Source of the DNA: Prochlorococcus marinus | GTDB taxonomy: Bacteria; Cyanobacteriota; Cyanobacteriia; PCC-6307; Cyanobiaceae | Length of the DNA: 64,000 nucleotides | Direction: 5' to 3' | NCBI RefSeq assembly: GCF_001180305.1 | Contig: NZ_CVSX01000069.1 | Location: forward strand, 1 to 64,000 | Shown: positions 1 to 9,154 of the stretch, piece by piece | How positions within the stretch are numbered: the first letter of the stretch is position 1 | Layout of the letters: each line of letters begins with the position of its first letter | The notes under the pieces: generated by a model | Database searches by the model: none | The model's input: only the letters and a program-made list of their open reading frames with translations | What the model was told of the DNA's origin: nothing | Made by a program: the position numbers and the translations under genes

Positions 1-55
1 GCTAGCTTGCGAGCGTAAGAATTCACTGATTCATAATTGTACATCATCAAGTACC

Positions 56-78
56 ATAAAATAAAATAAAATAAAAAT
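56..78. repeat. (ATAAA)n simple repeat upstream of ndhN
   Basis: About four head-to-tail ATAAA units lie just before the ndhN ribosome-binding site. This is a pentanucleotide microsatellite in the 5' untranslated region. It may vary in copy number, but no function can be read from it. Confidence 0.6.
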
Positions 79-91
79 AAAGGAAATTTTT

Positions 92-568
92 ATGCCATTA
101 CTTCTCACAGGGAAAAAGTTTCATAACGATTTAAAAACTAATAAATGTCTTGCAATTTTTGCTCCTCTTGAAGGTGGTTATGAAACTCGTCTTTTGAGAA
201 GAATGAGGGCCAAGGGCTTTAAAACTTTTATAACCTCAGCTAGAGGGCTTGGAGATCCAGAAGTCTTCTTGCTAAAATTGCATGGCGTTAGACCACCTCA
301 CCTTGGTCATCAAAGCATAGGTAGAAACGGAGCACTTGGTGAGGTTCAACAAGTAATCCCACAAGCTTCTGAGTTATTTAATGAAGATGATAAAAATAAA
401 TTACTTTGGTTATTAGAAGGTCAAGTATTATCTCAATCTGAATTAGAGAGCCTAATAGAAATTTGTACTAAAGATAATAAACTAACAATAGTTGTTGAAA
501 TGGGTGGTTCAAGAAAACTTGAATGGAAGCCATTAAGTGTTTATATTTTGGAAGAATTTGAAAGTTAA
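92..568 (+). CDS. ndhN: NAD(P)H-quinone oxidoreductase subunit N (NdhN)
   Basis: The 158-residue protein matches the cyanobacterial and chloroplast NdhN family, a peripheral-arm subunit of photosynthetic complex I (NDH-1) on the thylakoid membrane. NDH-1 carries out cyclic electron flow, respiration and CO2 uptake. The opening [10 protein letters not shown] and the stretch [10 protein letters not shown] are typical. The length is normal and no membrane segment is visible, as expected for this subunit. An AAAGGA Shine-Dalgarno sequence at 79-84 sits 7 bases before the ATG and supports the start. ldpA follows 5 bases after the stop, so the two are probably cotranscribed. A second NDH-1 subunit, ndhS, is encoded at 47402-47587. 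Confidence 0.93.
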   Translation: MPLLLTGKKFHNDLKTNKCLAIFAPLEGGYETRLLRRMRAKGFKTFITSARGLGDPEVFLLKLHGVRPPHLGHQSIGRNGALGEVQQVIPQASELFNEDDKNKLLWLLEGQVLSQSELESLIEICTKDNKLTIVVEMGGSRKLEWKPLSVYILEEFES

Positions 569-573
569 ATTGT

Positions 574-1572
574 TTGATTAAAACCAAGAGTAAAAAAGAT
601 AAATGGATAAAGTTAATTTGTGGTGCCAGTAATGAAGATATTGTTGCTATAGAAGATTTATGCGCAATTTATACTGCTGCCGGTGTCGACTACATAGATG
701 TTGCCGCAGAAGAATCCATAGCTCATGCAGCAAGAAAAGGAATCGAGTGGGCGAAAAAAGTCTGTAAAAACTCCCCTGGATTAATGATAAGTATTAGTGA
801 CGGTAATGATGTCCACTTTCGTAAAGCAAAATTTGACCCATTAAAGTGTCCTTCTCATTGTCCAAGACCATGCGAAAAAGTATGCCCAACCTTTGCAATT
901 GATAATTTTGGGATCAAAGAGAGTAAATGTTATGGATGTGGAAGATGTTTAAATAGCTGTCCCCTAAATCTAATTAGTGAATATGAATATAATTTGTCAA
1001 AAGACGATTTAGCATCAAAACTTCAAAAAATAAAGCCCAATGCAGTAGAAATTCATACAGAAATCGATCGCCTAGATTCTTTTACAAAAGTTGTAAGTAT
1101 CCTTAAAAGTTCTGGAACGAAATTAGAAAAGATATCTATCAGTTGTGGATTAAATCAATCTTTCAAGAAATCACAAGAACCCGAAGATCTTTTGAAAGCT
1201 CTTTGGGAAAGATATGAAATTCTTAATGAACTTAATATTCCCCTTATTTGGCAGCTAGATGGAAGGCCAATGTCTGGTGATCTTGCTCCTACAACAAGTA
1301 GAGATTCAGTTAAATTATTTGAAAAAATCGGTTCAGAGCTTCCACCAGGATTAATTCAATTAGCAGGAGGAACAAATGAAAAAACTCATGAATTTTTGAA
1401 GTCAAGCAATCTTCCAGATGGAATAGCATTTGGCAGTGCTGCGAGAAAAATTATGCAGCCCCTTATTGAATTTGCTCATAAAAATAACAAAAGACTCTAT
1501 GATTATCCTGAAAGAATGGCTTTAGCTATCAGAAAAGCTCAAAGATTTCTAGAGCCATGGAAATCGAGCTAA
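574..1572 (+). CDS. ldpA: LdpA, iron-sulfur protein of circadian redox input
   Basis: LdpA (light-dependent period A) is a cyanobacterial iron-sulfur protein that in Synechococcus elongatus adjusts clock period to cellular redox state. Two 4Fe-4S ligand sets are visible: C92, C96, C100, C104, and C119, C122, C125, C129. The second has the ferredoxin spacing CxxCxxCxxxC. The 332-residue length suits the family. The chosen start is TTG, 5 bases after ndhN, because no ATG lies between ndhN and the conserved opening (MIKTKSKKDK). The reading frame is open further upstream, so the start is not certain. Family assignment is from recognition; a clock role in this organism is inference. Confidence 0.85.
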   Translation: MIKTKSKKDKWIKLICGASNEDIVAIEDLCAIYTAAGVDYIDVAAEESIAHAARKGIEWAKKVCKNSPGLMISISDGNDVHFRKAKFDPLKCPSHCPRPCEKVCPTFAIDNFGIKESKCYGCGRCLNSCPLNLISEYEYNLSKDDLASKLQKIKPNAVEIHTEIDRLDSFTKVVSILKSSGTKLEKISISCGLNQSFKKSQEPEDLLKALWERYEILNELNIPLIWQLDGRPMSGDLAPTTSRDSVKLFEKIGSELPPGLIQLAGGTNEKTHEFLKSSNLPDGIAFGSAARKIMQPLIEFAHKNNKRLYDYPERMALAIRKAQRFLEPWKSS

Positions 1573-1668
1573 ATGAAATAATATTTTTAAAACCAATGCC
1601 GTATTTATAAAAAAATTTGTATTTTATTGATAGAAAAAAATCTTTTCATGTATTAAAATAAGATCCGA

Positions 1669-1740
1669 TGGGCCGTCGCCAAGTGGTAAGGCATCGGGTT
1701 TTGGTCTCGACATTCCTAGGTTCGAATCCTAGCGGCCCAG
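1669..1740 (+). tRNA. trnQ: tRNA-Gln (anticodon UUG)
   Basis: The cloverleaf is complete. The acceptor TGGGCCG pairs with CGGCCCA before discriminator G1740. The anticodon loop TTTTGGT carries TTG, and the T-arm GGTTCGAATCC is canonical. CCA is not encoded. It lies between ldpA and the HAD hydrolase on the same strand. Confidence 0.97.
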
Positions 1741-1753
1741 TTTTAACATTTAA

Positions 1754-2539
1754 TTGGTGTCTTCTCAAAAAATATTTCTATTTGATTTTGATGGAGTAAT
1801 AATTGATGGAATGCATGAATATTGGCATAGTTCCTTGTTGTCCTGTGAAAAATATTTAAATTCACCGTACATCTCTTTTGATCAAAAACTTTATAAAAGA
1901 GTCCCTAATTCCTTCAAAGAAATGCGGCCTTGGGTTAAATATGGATGGGAAATGATTCTTATTGTTCACGAAATTATAAAAACAGAAAATCCATTAAAAA
2001 ATCATAATAAAGATGATTTTATCAATAATTATTATCAAAATTGCCAGAGAATATTAAATGATAATTCATGGATTGCCGAAGATCTACAAAAAATATTAGA
2101 TAAGTCTCGTAAGTACCAAATTGATAAAGATTTTAAATCGTGGGTAAATTTACATAATCCATTTTTTGAAGTTATATCCTTTATGAAAGAATTAAAGAAA
2201 AGGAAAATAAAAACTGGAATAATCACAACAAAAGGAAAGATATTTGCAGAAAGAATTCTTAAACAATTAAATATTTTTCCAGAATTTGTTTTTGGATATG
2301 AATCCGGAACTAAAATCAAATTGATTGAAGAACTTACAAAAACTTATGAGATTTTAGGTTTTATTGAAGATAGAAAAAAAACCCTAATCGACATTAAGCA
2401 AAATGCAGAAACTTCTCATATTCCATGTTATCTAGCTGATTGGGGATATATAAAAGAATCAGATAGATATAATTTAAGTAATGAAATCAAATTATTAAAA
2501 TTAAGTAGCCTTGAAAATTTAGTTGCAATTTTACAATAA
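1754..2539 (+). CDS. HAD-superfamily hydrolase (phosphatase-like)
   Basis: A soluble 261-residue haloacid-dehalogenase-type protein. Motif I is DFDGV at residues 11-15 with nucleophile D11 and acid/base D13. Motif II is seen in GIITTKG, and motif IV in GFIEDR with the Asp that binds Mg2+. A helical cap of about 110 residues between motifs I and II marks a subfamily I (phosphoglycolate-phosphatase-like) layout. The substrate cannot be read from sequence. The frame opens TTG-GTG, so translation may begin at the GTG at 1757. It stands alone between tRNA-Gln and the recA promoter. Confidence 0.8.
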   Translation: MVSSQKIFLFDFDGVIIDGMHEYWHSSLLSCEKYLNSPYISFDQKLYKRVPNSFKEMRPWVKYGWEMILIVHEIIKTENPLKNHNKDDFINNYYQNCQRILNDNSWIAEDLQKILDKSRKYQIDKDFKSWVNLHNPFFEVISFMKELKKRKIKTGIITTKGKIFAERILKQLNIFPEFVFGYESGTKIKLIEELTKTYEILGFIEDRKKTLIDIKQNAETSHIPCYLADWGYIKESDRYNLSNEIKLLKLSSLENLVAILQ

Positions 2540-2547
2540 TCAGCTAG

Positions 2548-2561
2548 AGTACAGATGTACT
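2548..2561. promoter_or_regulatory. LexA (SOS) box of recA
   Basis: AGTACAGATGTACT matches every position of the published cyanobacterial LexA consensus RGTACNNNDGTWCB. It lies 84 bases before the recA ATG. A TATAGT hexamer overlaps its right edge (2561-2566) and could be the -10 element, so bound LexA would block transcription. This implies DNA-damage control of recA. Confidence 0.85.
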
Positions 2562-2645
2562 ATAGTTTGTATTTATGAAGTTTGGTTTAAATAAAAATTT
2601 CCAAATTTAGAATAACTACAAGAACATTAACCGATAAGTCAAACA

Positions 2646-3743
2646 ATGAGCCTTGAAGAAAAGAAAAAAACTGAATCAAAAGAAAAAGACAAGGCATTAA
2701 GCCTCGTCTTAGGTCAAATAGAAAGAAATTTTGGACGAGGGTCAATAATGAGACTTGGTGACGCCTCAAGAATGAAAGTAGAAACAATATCTACTGGAGC
2801 ACTCACCTTAGATTTAGCATTAGGAGGAGGCTATCCAAAAGGAAGAGTAGTAGAAGTTTACGGACCAGAAAGTTCAGGTAAAACTACCTTAACTCTTCAC
2901 GCGATTGCGGAAGTCCAAAAAAATGGAGGAGTAGCTGCATTTGTAGACGCTGAGCATGCACTCGATCCGGTTTATGCAGCCTCTTTAGGGGTTGACGTTG
3001 AAAATTTGTTAGTTTCACAACCAGATACTGGTGAAATGGCTTTAGAAATAGTTGACCAGCTTATAAGATCGAGTGCAGTAGATCTTGTAGTTGTGGACTC
3101 GGTAGCAGCACTAACTCCAAGAGCAGAAATAGAAGGAGAAATGGGAGATCACGTAATTGGAAGCCAAGCAAGACTAATGAGTCAAGCAATGAGGAAAATA
3201 ACAGGAAATATTGGCAAATCTGGATGTACGGTAATATTCTTGAATCAATTACGCCTAAAAATTGGCGTTACATACGGCAATCCAGAAACAACCACAGGAG
3301 GTAATGCATTAAAGTTTTACGCATCAGTGAGGCTTGATATAAGAAGAATTCAAACGCTTAAAAGAGGTACAGAAGAATATGGAATAAGAGCAAAAGTAAA
3401 AGTAGCAAAAAACAAAGTTGCACCACCCTTTAGAATTGCAGAGTTTGATATTCTCTTCGGAAAAGGTATTAGTACGACAGGATGTTTATTAGATTTAGCA
3501 GAAGAGACTAATATCATAATAAGGAGAGGGGCTTGGTATAGTTATGAAGGAGAAAATATTGGGCAAGGAAGAGATAATACAATTATTTGGCTTGATCAAA
3601 ACTTAGAAATCAGGGATAAAGTAGAATCTATGGTTAAAGAGAAATTAACTGAAGGTACTGAAGTAAGTTCTAATTCAATGAAAGCATTAAATAGCAATCC
3701 TGCTAATACAATCGCTGTTAATGATATAAAAACAGTAGCTTAG
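2646..3743 (+). CDS. recA: Recombinase A
   Basis: RecA forms the ATP-dependent strand-exchange filament and stimulates LexA self-cleavage. The Walker A motif GPESSGKT is at residues 73-80, and a Walker [11 protein letters not shown] follows. Loop 2 region [17 protein letters not shown] and the C-terminal domain are intact at 365 residues. The N-terminal 18 residues are a charged Lys/Glu extension common in cyanobacterial RecA. The ATG is preceded by a 106-base region that holds the LexA box. It is full length with no intein. Confidence 0.98.
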   Translation: MSLEEKKKTESKEKDKALSLVLGQIERNFGRGSIMRLGDASRMKVETISTGALTLDLALGGGYPKGRVVEVYGPESSGKTTLTLHAIAEVQKNGGVAAFVDAEHALDPVYAASLGVDVENLLVSQPDTGEMALEIVDQLIRSSAVDLVVVDSVAALTPRAEIEGEMGDHVIGSQARLMSQAMRKITGNIGKSGCTVIFLNQLRLKIGVTYGNPETTTGGNALKFYASVRLDIRRIQTLKRGTEEYGIRAKVKVAKNKVAPPFRIAEFDILFGKGISTTGCLLDLAEETNIIIRRGAWYSYEGENIGQGRDNTIIWLDQNLEIRDKVESMVKEKLTEGTEVSSNSMKALNSNPANTIAVNDIKTVA

Positions 3744-3745
3744 AT

Positions 3746-3991
3746 TTATAAAGAATCAGCCAAAGTCCACCACCCAGCTGCAGGGCCAATAAATCTCACT
3801 ACAACCCATAAGATTACTAACCCTCCGATTCCAAACCAACTAGCCTTAATACTTAATTTAATTAGGCTATCCCTTTGATTGATTGTGAAAGGAAGCCATT
3901 CAAATAATCTCGGGGACTCATCAAATTTATTTTTAATATTATTTTTTTTTGGAGGTAACCCAAGTGTTTTACGTCTTTTAGCTTCTCCCAT
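3746..3991 (-). CDS. DUF2839 small membrane protein
   Basis: An 81-residue cyanobacterial protein of the DUF2839 family, recognised by the opening MGEAKRRKTLGLPP. The basic N-terminal half is followed by one hydrophobic segment at about residues 50-72, with tryptophans near its end. It is predicted to be a single-span membrane protein. No function is known. It converges on recA with a 2-base gap, so the two transcripts probably overlap at their 3' ends. Confidence 0.8.
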   Translation of the reverse strand: MGEAKRRKTLGLPPKKNNIKNKFDESPRLFEWLPFTINQRDSLIKLSIKASWFGIGGLVILWVVVRFIGPAAGWWTLADSL

Positions 3992-4019
3992 GTTTATTTG
4001 TTATGTGCAAAATCATAGC

Positions 4020-5468
4020 CTAATCAAAAGGTAGCATATAGTTAATTTGTTTTGAGGGTTGAATGTTTTGCAAAAGTGATCTTCCCCAGTTTCTTTTATT
4101 TACTCTTCCATCTAAAATTACTAATTTACCTGAATTTCTTCTTAAAGGAGAAATAGATCTCTCAAGTTTTATTCTGGCTTGAGGAAGAAAGAAGTCTCTA
4201 AACCAATCTTGGGAAAGCTTTTTATTATGAGAAACTGTAATTGCATTTATAGGTTCTGACATATTCGGAATTGGAAGCAAAGGAATGATAATTTGTTCTG
4301 GAATCTGAATTAAATAAGAATTCTCTATCCACCAGTCAAAACTAGAACAAAGAATTTCATTTTCACCATAGGGAATTGTCTCTAACAATACCCTCTTGCC
4401 GTACTTAGCAGCTAATTCTGTAGCAAGTTTCGTTTTTAAATCAATATCATCAGACAAAACTAAAGTTAAACCTTTTCTAAAAAGTATTAACTTTTTGCAT
4501 TTATCAAACATTGAATTTGTAAAAAGAGGATTATTAGGAAGCAACTGTTTAGAAGGTATGTATATTGAAATCTTTTTTTCTTCAAAATTACTTTTAAAAT
4601 TAATGACCAAGTCAATATGTAAACTTTGCTTTTTAAGATACATTTGGAAAAAATTATCTTTTCTCAATGCTGATAAAAAAACAAATTTATTATTCAAAAA
4701 AAATTCCTTAATTTGAGAAAGTTCATCTATTGGTTGCAAATACAAATTCCAATCTAAATTTGTATCATTTAATTTTACCCAGCATGCCCAACCTTGAGAT
4801 AATGCTTTATTAACGCAAGAAAATTTATCAGAAAAAAAAGAATATTTATTAAAAAAGCTTGAAAAAAAACTAATTTCTTTTTCATCTAAAATGATATAAC
4901 TATTTCCTAAGACCTTTCTGATGAGGAATTTTTTCTTAAACGAACTATATACTTTTATAAATTTTTGATTGATTGATTCAAATTCTTTAACATTCTTTGT
5001 CCAATCCTTTTTTATTAAAGAAATCCGAAAATGATTTTTTAGATCTTGTTTTATATCCTCAGTTCCGGAATAAACTATTCGGTGATTTCTTAGATTAAGA
5101 GAATTCGTATCATTAAGAAAATCTTGGATTGTTATCAAACGGATATTATGATTTGCAAATATTATTTGATCATTTTTTAGAATAAAATTAAAACCTAGAT
5201 TTTTAAATGAATTAATCAGATATCGGCATATATATATAATTTTTTTTTCGGATAAAATAAAAGTTGAATCCTCTTCTTTTAAAAATAGAGAAATCAATAT
5301 TGGAGGTAACCATTCATTATTAGAGAAAATTTCTGAATTAATTAGATATGTAGAATCATTCTCCATACACTTGGAAACTATTCTGCCAAAAGAATATTTG
5401 TGTTCCCAAGAAATAATGTGATCTTTCAAAAAACTTTTTAAATATTGATGACTTAAAATTTCAAGCAT
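4020..5468 (-). CDS. DinG/XPD-like helicase remnant, probably catalytically inactive
   Basis: 482 residues. The last 55 residues (from 428) align by pattern with the end of DinG-family helicases: a PQA helix, a basic helix, then LVILDGR and YG-like spacing. However, the motif VI core QGxGRxIR has become ERSISPLRR (436-444). No GxGKT-type Walker A or DEAH-type Walker B motif is visible. The N-terminal half is very Lys/Ile/Phe-rich and poorly recognisable. The frame is uninterrupted, so it is conserved as a protein rather than a pseudogene. It sits between the recA region and tyrA. A DNA-repair role is only guilt by location and ancestry. Confidence 0.6.
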   Translation of the reverse strand: MLEILSHQYLKSFLKDHIISWEHKYSFGRIVSKCMENDSTYLINSEIFSNNEWLPPILISLFLKEEDSTFILSEKKIIYICRYLINSFKNLGFNFILKNDQIIFANHNIRLITIQDFLNDTNSLNLRNHRIVYSGTEDIKQDLKNHFRISLIKKDWTKNVKEFESINQKFIKVYSSFKKKFLIRKVLGNSYIILDEKEISFFSSFFNKYSFFSDKFSCVNKALSQGWACWVKLNDTNLDWNLYLQPIDELSQIKEFFLNNKFVFLSALRKDNFFQMYLKKQSLHIDLVINFKSNFEEKKISIYIPSKQLLPNNPLFTNSMFDKCKKLILFRKGLTLVLSDDIDLKTKLATELAAKYGKRVLLETIPYGENEILCSSFDWWIENSYLIQIPEQIIIPLLPIPNMSEPINAITVSHNKKLSQDWFRDFFLPQARIKLERSISPLRRNSGKLVILDGRVNKRNWGRSLLQNIQPSKQINYMLPFD

Positions 5469-5563
5469 TTATAATTAATTTAATTTCAAATAAATAAAAA
5501 ATTTATGAACCTAATATACAAAAAATTGGTATCAATATAAAAAAGTCTCGAATTAATCAATCT

Positions 5564-6403
5564 ATGAAAATTGGAATAGTAGGACTAGGTTTAATTGGCG
5601 GATCATTAGGATTAAAACTCCAAAATATGAACCACACTATTTATGGAATAGTAAACAATAAAATTAATGAAGAAAAAGCTAAAGAAAAAAAGCTTGCAAA
5701 TTTTATTAGCTGTGATCCGAGCTTATTAAAAGAATGTGAGCTTGTAATTTTAGCATTGCCTATTAAAGATTTGATAAGTCCATCTCAACGATTGATAGCA
5801 TCAATACCAAAAGAAGCAATAGTAACTGATGTGGGCTCTGTTAAAGAACCAATTGTCTATAAATGGGAAAATCTTCATCCTCTATTTATTGGTTCACATC
5901 CAATGGCAGGAACAGAAAAAAAAGGAGTTAATGCTGGTTTTGAAGGTCTTTTTAAAAATGCAAAGTGGATTATTACCCCTACACAAAATAGTAATTTAAA
6001 TGCATTAAGAACTATTTCCGAGCTAATAAAAGCTATGGATTGTGAAATTTGCCAAGCTTCGCCAAAAGAACATGATGAAGCAGCATCTTTAATTTCTCAT
6101 TTGCCAATATTCTTAGCATCTGCCTTGATTGATACTGCTAATACAAAAAATAATCAATCCTTATTAGATCTTGCACAGAAATTGGCAGCTACAGGATTTG
6201 CTGACACTTCGAGAGTTGGCGGGGGTAATGAAAAACTAGGCTTAGATTTAGCTATGAATAATCAAATTAATGTTTTAAATGCCATTAATAATTTTAAAAA
6301 TAAGCTTAATAAATTAGAGTCCATTATAAAAGAAAAAAATTGGGAGTTACTTTCTCAAAAACTTGCTGAAGCAAAAGAAATCAGAAAAAACTTTATAAAT
6401 TAA
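5564..6403 (+). CDS. tyrA: Prephenate/arogenate dehydrogenase
   Basis: TyrA oxidatively decarboxylates prephenate or arogenate in tyrosine synthesis. Cyanobacterial enzymes usually act on arogenate with NADP. The Rossmann fingerprint GLGLIGGS (residues 7-14) lies at the N-terminus. Conserved GSHPMAGTEKKG and a helical C-terminal domain containing SHLPIFLASAL follow. 279 residues is a normal single-domain length, with no ACT or chorismate mutase fusion. The stop overlaps the end of crtD on the other strand by 11 bases. Confidence 0.92.
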   Translation: MKIGIVGLGLIGGSLGLKLQNMNHTIYGIVNNKINEEKAKEKKLANFISCDPSLLKECELVILALPIKDLISPSQRLIASIPKEAIVTDVGSVKEPIVYKWENLHPLFIGSHPMAGTEKKGVNAGFEGLFKNAKWIITPTQNSNLNALRTISELIKAMDCEICQASPKEHDEAASLISHLPIFLASALIDTANTKNNQSLLDLAQKLAATGFADTSRVGGGNEKLGLDLAMNNQINVLNAINNFKNKLNKLESIIKEKNWELLSQKLAEAKEIRKNFIN

Positions 6404-7898
6404 AATTTTCTATACCTCTAGAAGCCAAAATTTGCTTGGAGACCATTAATGCAGACTGACTAACTCCTGCAGTGCCCTCTCCAGGATAAATTGAATCTCC
6501 ACATAACCATAAACCTTCGAATGGAGTCCTGCTTGATAATCCAAATAAACCAAAAATATCTGGATTTTGACCAAGCCCTCCTACAATTCCATTAGGTCTA
6601 TTTGTCCATTTTTCAAATCCTAATGGCGTAGCTAATTCCCTATGTAGCCAATTTTCAGGAACAATATCAAATTGACTTTCCAATTCGAGAGATATTTTTT
6701 TTATGATATCCTTCTTCTTCCTATCATAATTTTGTTTATCTAACTCAAACCAATCTTTTGTCTTAGTAAAAATACTAGCTATTAAAGTAACCTCACCTTT
6801 TGGTGCTCTGCCATCACCATCATCACTAATTGATACGAATAAAGAACCAAATTCAGGCGAGACAAATTGATAATGATTGGAGGATATTTTTTTAATATGT
6901 TCTTTTTTTAAAGCTGAATAAAATACTAAAGCTCCACTTGGATCAGGTAAATTATTAAGTCGATTTTTATAACTTTGATTTCTTTTTAAAGGTTCTTTCA
7001 AATGCCTGTGCAAAGATTGGGGGGGCGCGGTATAAATCAAATCTTTTGCTTGATAAATAAAAGAATTCTGTTTTGAATTAGCAGATACTTCCCAACACAT
7101 ATTGAGATCATCAAAATTTATTGAATTAACTTTTTGGCCAAAAATTACATTGACTCCAGTTTTACTTAATGAACTTTCTAATGCTTCACTTAAAGACTGC
7201 ATAGATTTTTTAAGATGCCACAAACCATGTGGCTGTTGACACATCTGCAGAACTGTAGAACCATATAATGCTGCAGTATTATAAACATCTTCTTGAGAAT
7301 AGAGTTTTAGTTGTAAATTCAAGAACTTAATCAAGCGCTCATTTTTGGATAATCCACATATGCGCAATAAATCAAAAATAGTAGCTTTAAGGAAGATACC
7401 CGTTAGAAGGTTTGAAGGAACTATTGCTTTGAAAAGTTGAGAAAAATCCCAAAAATTACTAATTGGTAATACTGGATTATTGTTAGCAAATATCCAATTA
7501 CTTTGATGTATGAGGTTGCAAAGTTTCCAAAATCTACGACTCCCAGGAAACTGCATTTCTTGTTCAGCAATCCATTTATTTTTTTCATACCAAATAGGAA
7601 TAGGCTGACTTCCATCTTTTAAATCAACAATGCAAGCAGGATCTAAAATTGTAGCTTCAGGTATCGGAATATCTAAAAAATTAAACACTCTAGAATGTAT
7701 TCCTCCTTTCTCTAAACCTGCAACTTGCGTTGCACCAACATCAAAAATATAATTCTTTCTTTTAAAAGTACCAGCACATCCCCCTGATTGAGTATGAGAT
7801 TCAATTAAAGTTACCGATAATCCTTTTTTTGATAAAATTGCTGCAGAAGTTAATCCAGCTATACCAGCACCAACAACAACAATTTCGGATTTTCTCAT
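6393..7898 (-). CDS. crtD: C-3',4' desaturase CrtD-type carotenoid oxidoreductase
   Basis: An FAD-dependent amine-oxidase/phytoene-desaturase fold protein. The dinucleotide motif is GAGIAGL near residue 10, followed by SGGCAGTF and a C-terminal FAD motif ending WLCGDSIYPGEGTAGV. The segment DVGATQVAGLEKGG, the QLKLYSQ stretch and the QPHGLWHLKKSMQ region are features of cyanobacterial CrtD. It could instead be a CrtH-type isomerase, which shares the fold. The start is taken at 7898 (MRKSEIV): the longer frame would overlap the divergent neighbour and adds only a hydrophobic leader (MIIFAFL). It is divergent from the kinase-like gene with 5 bases between the two ATGs. Confidence 0.75.
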   Translation of the reverse strand: MRKSEIVVVGAGIAGLTSAAILSKKGLSVTLIESHTQSGGCAGTFKRKNYIFDVGATQVAGLEKGGIHSRVFNFLDIPIPEATILDPACIVDLKDGSQPIPIWYEKNKWIAEQEMQFPGSRRFWKLCNLIHQSNWIFANNNPVLPISNFWDFSQLFKAIVPSNLLTGIFLKATIFDLLRICGLSKNERLIKFLNLQLKLYSQEDVYNTAALYGSTVLQMCQQPHGLWHLKKSMQSLSEALESSLSKTGVNVIFGQKVNSINFDDLNMCWEVSANSKQNSFIYQAKDLIYTAPPQSLHRHLKEPLKRNQSYKNRLNNLPDPSGALVFYSALKKEHIKKISSNHYQFVSPEFGSLFVSISDDGDGRAPKGEVTLIASIFTKTKDWFELDKQNYDRKKKDIIKKISLELESQFDIVPENWLHRELATPLGFEKWTNRPNGIVGGLGQNPDIFGLFGLSSRTPFEGLWLCGDSIYPGEGTAGVSQSALMVSKQILASRGIENFNL

Positions 7899-7903
7899 TA
7901 GAA

Positions 7904-8782
7904 ATGCAAAAATTATCACCTATTGAAGTTAGCGAAATTTGTGAAGAATTAGGTGAAGCCTATCCAAAAAGTATTAAACAAGTGCATGGGGGTGATATTC
8001 ATAGTGCATGGCAAATAGAATTCTCAAACAAAAAATTATTTCTTAAAAAAAACGACAGAAATAAAAAATTTCTTGAATTTGAGAAATATTGTATTCAAAA
8101 TTTGAGACGATATATTAATCAAAAAAACTTATTTGTTCCTGATGTTATCGCCTACAAAAACATTAAGAACGTAGAAATTCTCTTAATTGAATGGATAGAA
8201 ATGCAAAACTTTAACCAAAAAAAGCTTGGGAAAGGTTTAGGTGAAATGCACTTAAATTCAACCGAATCAAATCCCAAATTATTTGGGTATCCTGTAAAAG
8301 GTTTTATAGGATTAACAGATCAGAAAAAAGGTTGGGAAAATAATTGGATAGATTGTTTTTTAAACTTAAGAATAATACCTCAATTATCAATTCTTAAATC
8401 AAATGTTTTAGACAAAGAAACTATAAATAAAGTTAAAGAAAAAATTAAAAAAGAATTATTAAAACATAAACCAATTAATTCTCTCGTTCATGGTGATTTG
8501 TGGTCAGGAAATGTAGGAACAGACAAAAATGGCAAGGGAGTTATATTTGATCCAGCATCATGGTGGGCAGATAATGAAGTCGATATTGCTATGACTAAAT
8601 TATTTGGAGGTTTTGAAAAAGAATTTTATGGAGAGTATCATAAGATTTTCCCTATAAAGGAAGGTTTTGACAAAAGGATAATTATATATAATTTCTATCA
8701 CATATTGAATCATGCCAATATGTTTGGTGGATCATATTTTAATCAGGTCAAAAATTACGCAAAATCAATACTCAATATGTGA
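7904..8782 (+). CDS. Fructosamine-3-kinase family protein
   Basis: A 292-residue member of the fructosamine/ketosamine kinase family, with a protein-kinase-like fold that phosphorylates sugars attached to protein amines so that glycation is reversed. Seen are the catalytic-loop motif HGDLWSGN and, about 20 residues later, the metal-binding segment DPASWW ending in the DNEVDIAM stretch. The ATG at 7904 is preferred because the conserved family opening (MQKLSPIEV then IKQVHGGDI) begins there. An upstream in-frame ATG at 7829 would lie inside crtD and add a low-complexity Gln stretch. The biochemical substrate is inferred from family only. Confidence 0.82.
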   Translation: MQKLSPIEVSEICEELGEAYPKSIKQVHGGDIHSAWQIEFSNKKLFLKKNDRNKKFLEFEKYCIQNLRRYINQKNLFVPDVIAYKNIKNVEILLIEWIEMQNFNQKKLGKGLGEMHLNSTESNPKLFGYPVKGFIGLTDQKKGWENNWIDCFLNLRIIPQLSILKSNVLDKETINKVKEKIKKELLKHKPINSLVHGDLWSGNVGTDKNGKGVIFDPASWWADNEVDIAMTKLFGGFEKEFYGEYHKIFPIKEGFDKRIIIYNFYHILNHANMFGGSYFNQVKNYAKSILNM

Positions 8783-8788
8783 TTTCAA

Positions 8789-9154
8789 CTAACCAAGATA
8801 TGTTTTTTTAAGATTTTGCATCTTATCTAAAACAGCTTCACGATTTTCACTAGTACGTAGATTTTGCCAACTCCATTGGCCAACAACTATAACTCCAAGA
8901 AGTTCAAGGAGTCCAGGCAAAATTGGGAAAAAATTAATTGTGTCGATAACAACTTTTATGATTATTTGCGCAATAACAACAACAGCAATGATTCCTGCCG
9001 CTTTGCCGTATTTACCCATTTGTGTCCAATCAACATTTCCGAGCGTTTCGTTGACTTTACCCATTACATCAGAATACTTTTCTGAAAAGCTTTTAGTTTC
9101 TGAGCTTGTAGCGGAGCCGGAGTCTTGATTTGACTCTGGTGTGTTATCACTCAT
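8789..9154 (-). CDS. CAAD-domain (CURT1-like) thylakoid membrane protein
   Basis: A 121-residue protein with an acidic, Ser-rich N-terminal tail, an amphipathic region (about 25-50), and two hydrophobic segments around 55-75 and 80-95 separated by a Phe-Pro turn, then a basic amphipathic C-terminus. This is the CAAD/CURT1 architecture. In plants and cyanobacteria CURT1 bends thylakoid membranes. The start at 9154 (MSDNTPES) is preferred to 9187, since the extra 11 residues look like leader sequence. It converges on the kinase-like gene 6 bases away. Confidence 0.75.
   Translation of the reverse strand: MSDNTPESNQDSGSATSSETKSFSEKYSDVMGKVNETLGNVDWTQMGKYGKAAGIIAVVVIAQIIIKVVIDTINFFPILPGLLELLGVIVVGQWSWQNLRTSENREAVLDKMQNLKKTYLG

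Noticed and set aside
34..55. GTAC-N8-GTAC pair upstream of ndhN as a LexA or NtcA site
   Set aside because: The spacing fits neither the LexA (4 bases between GTAC halves) nor the NtcA (GTA-N8-TAC) consensus.
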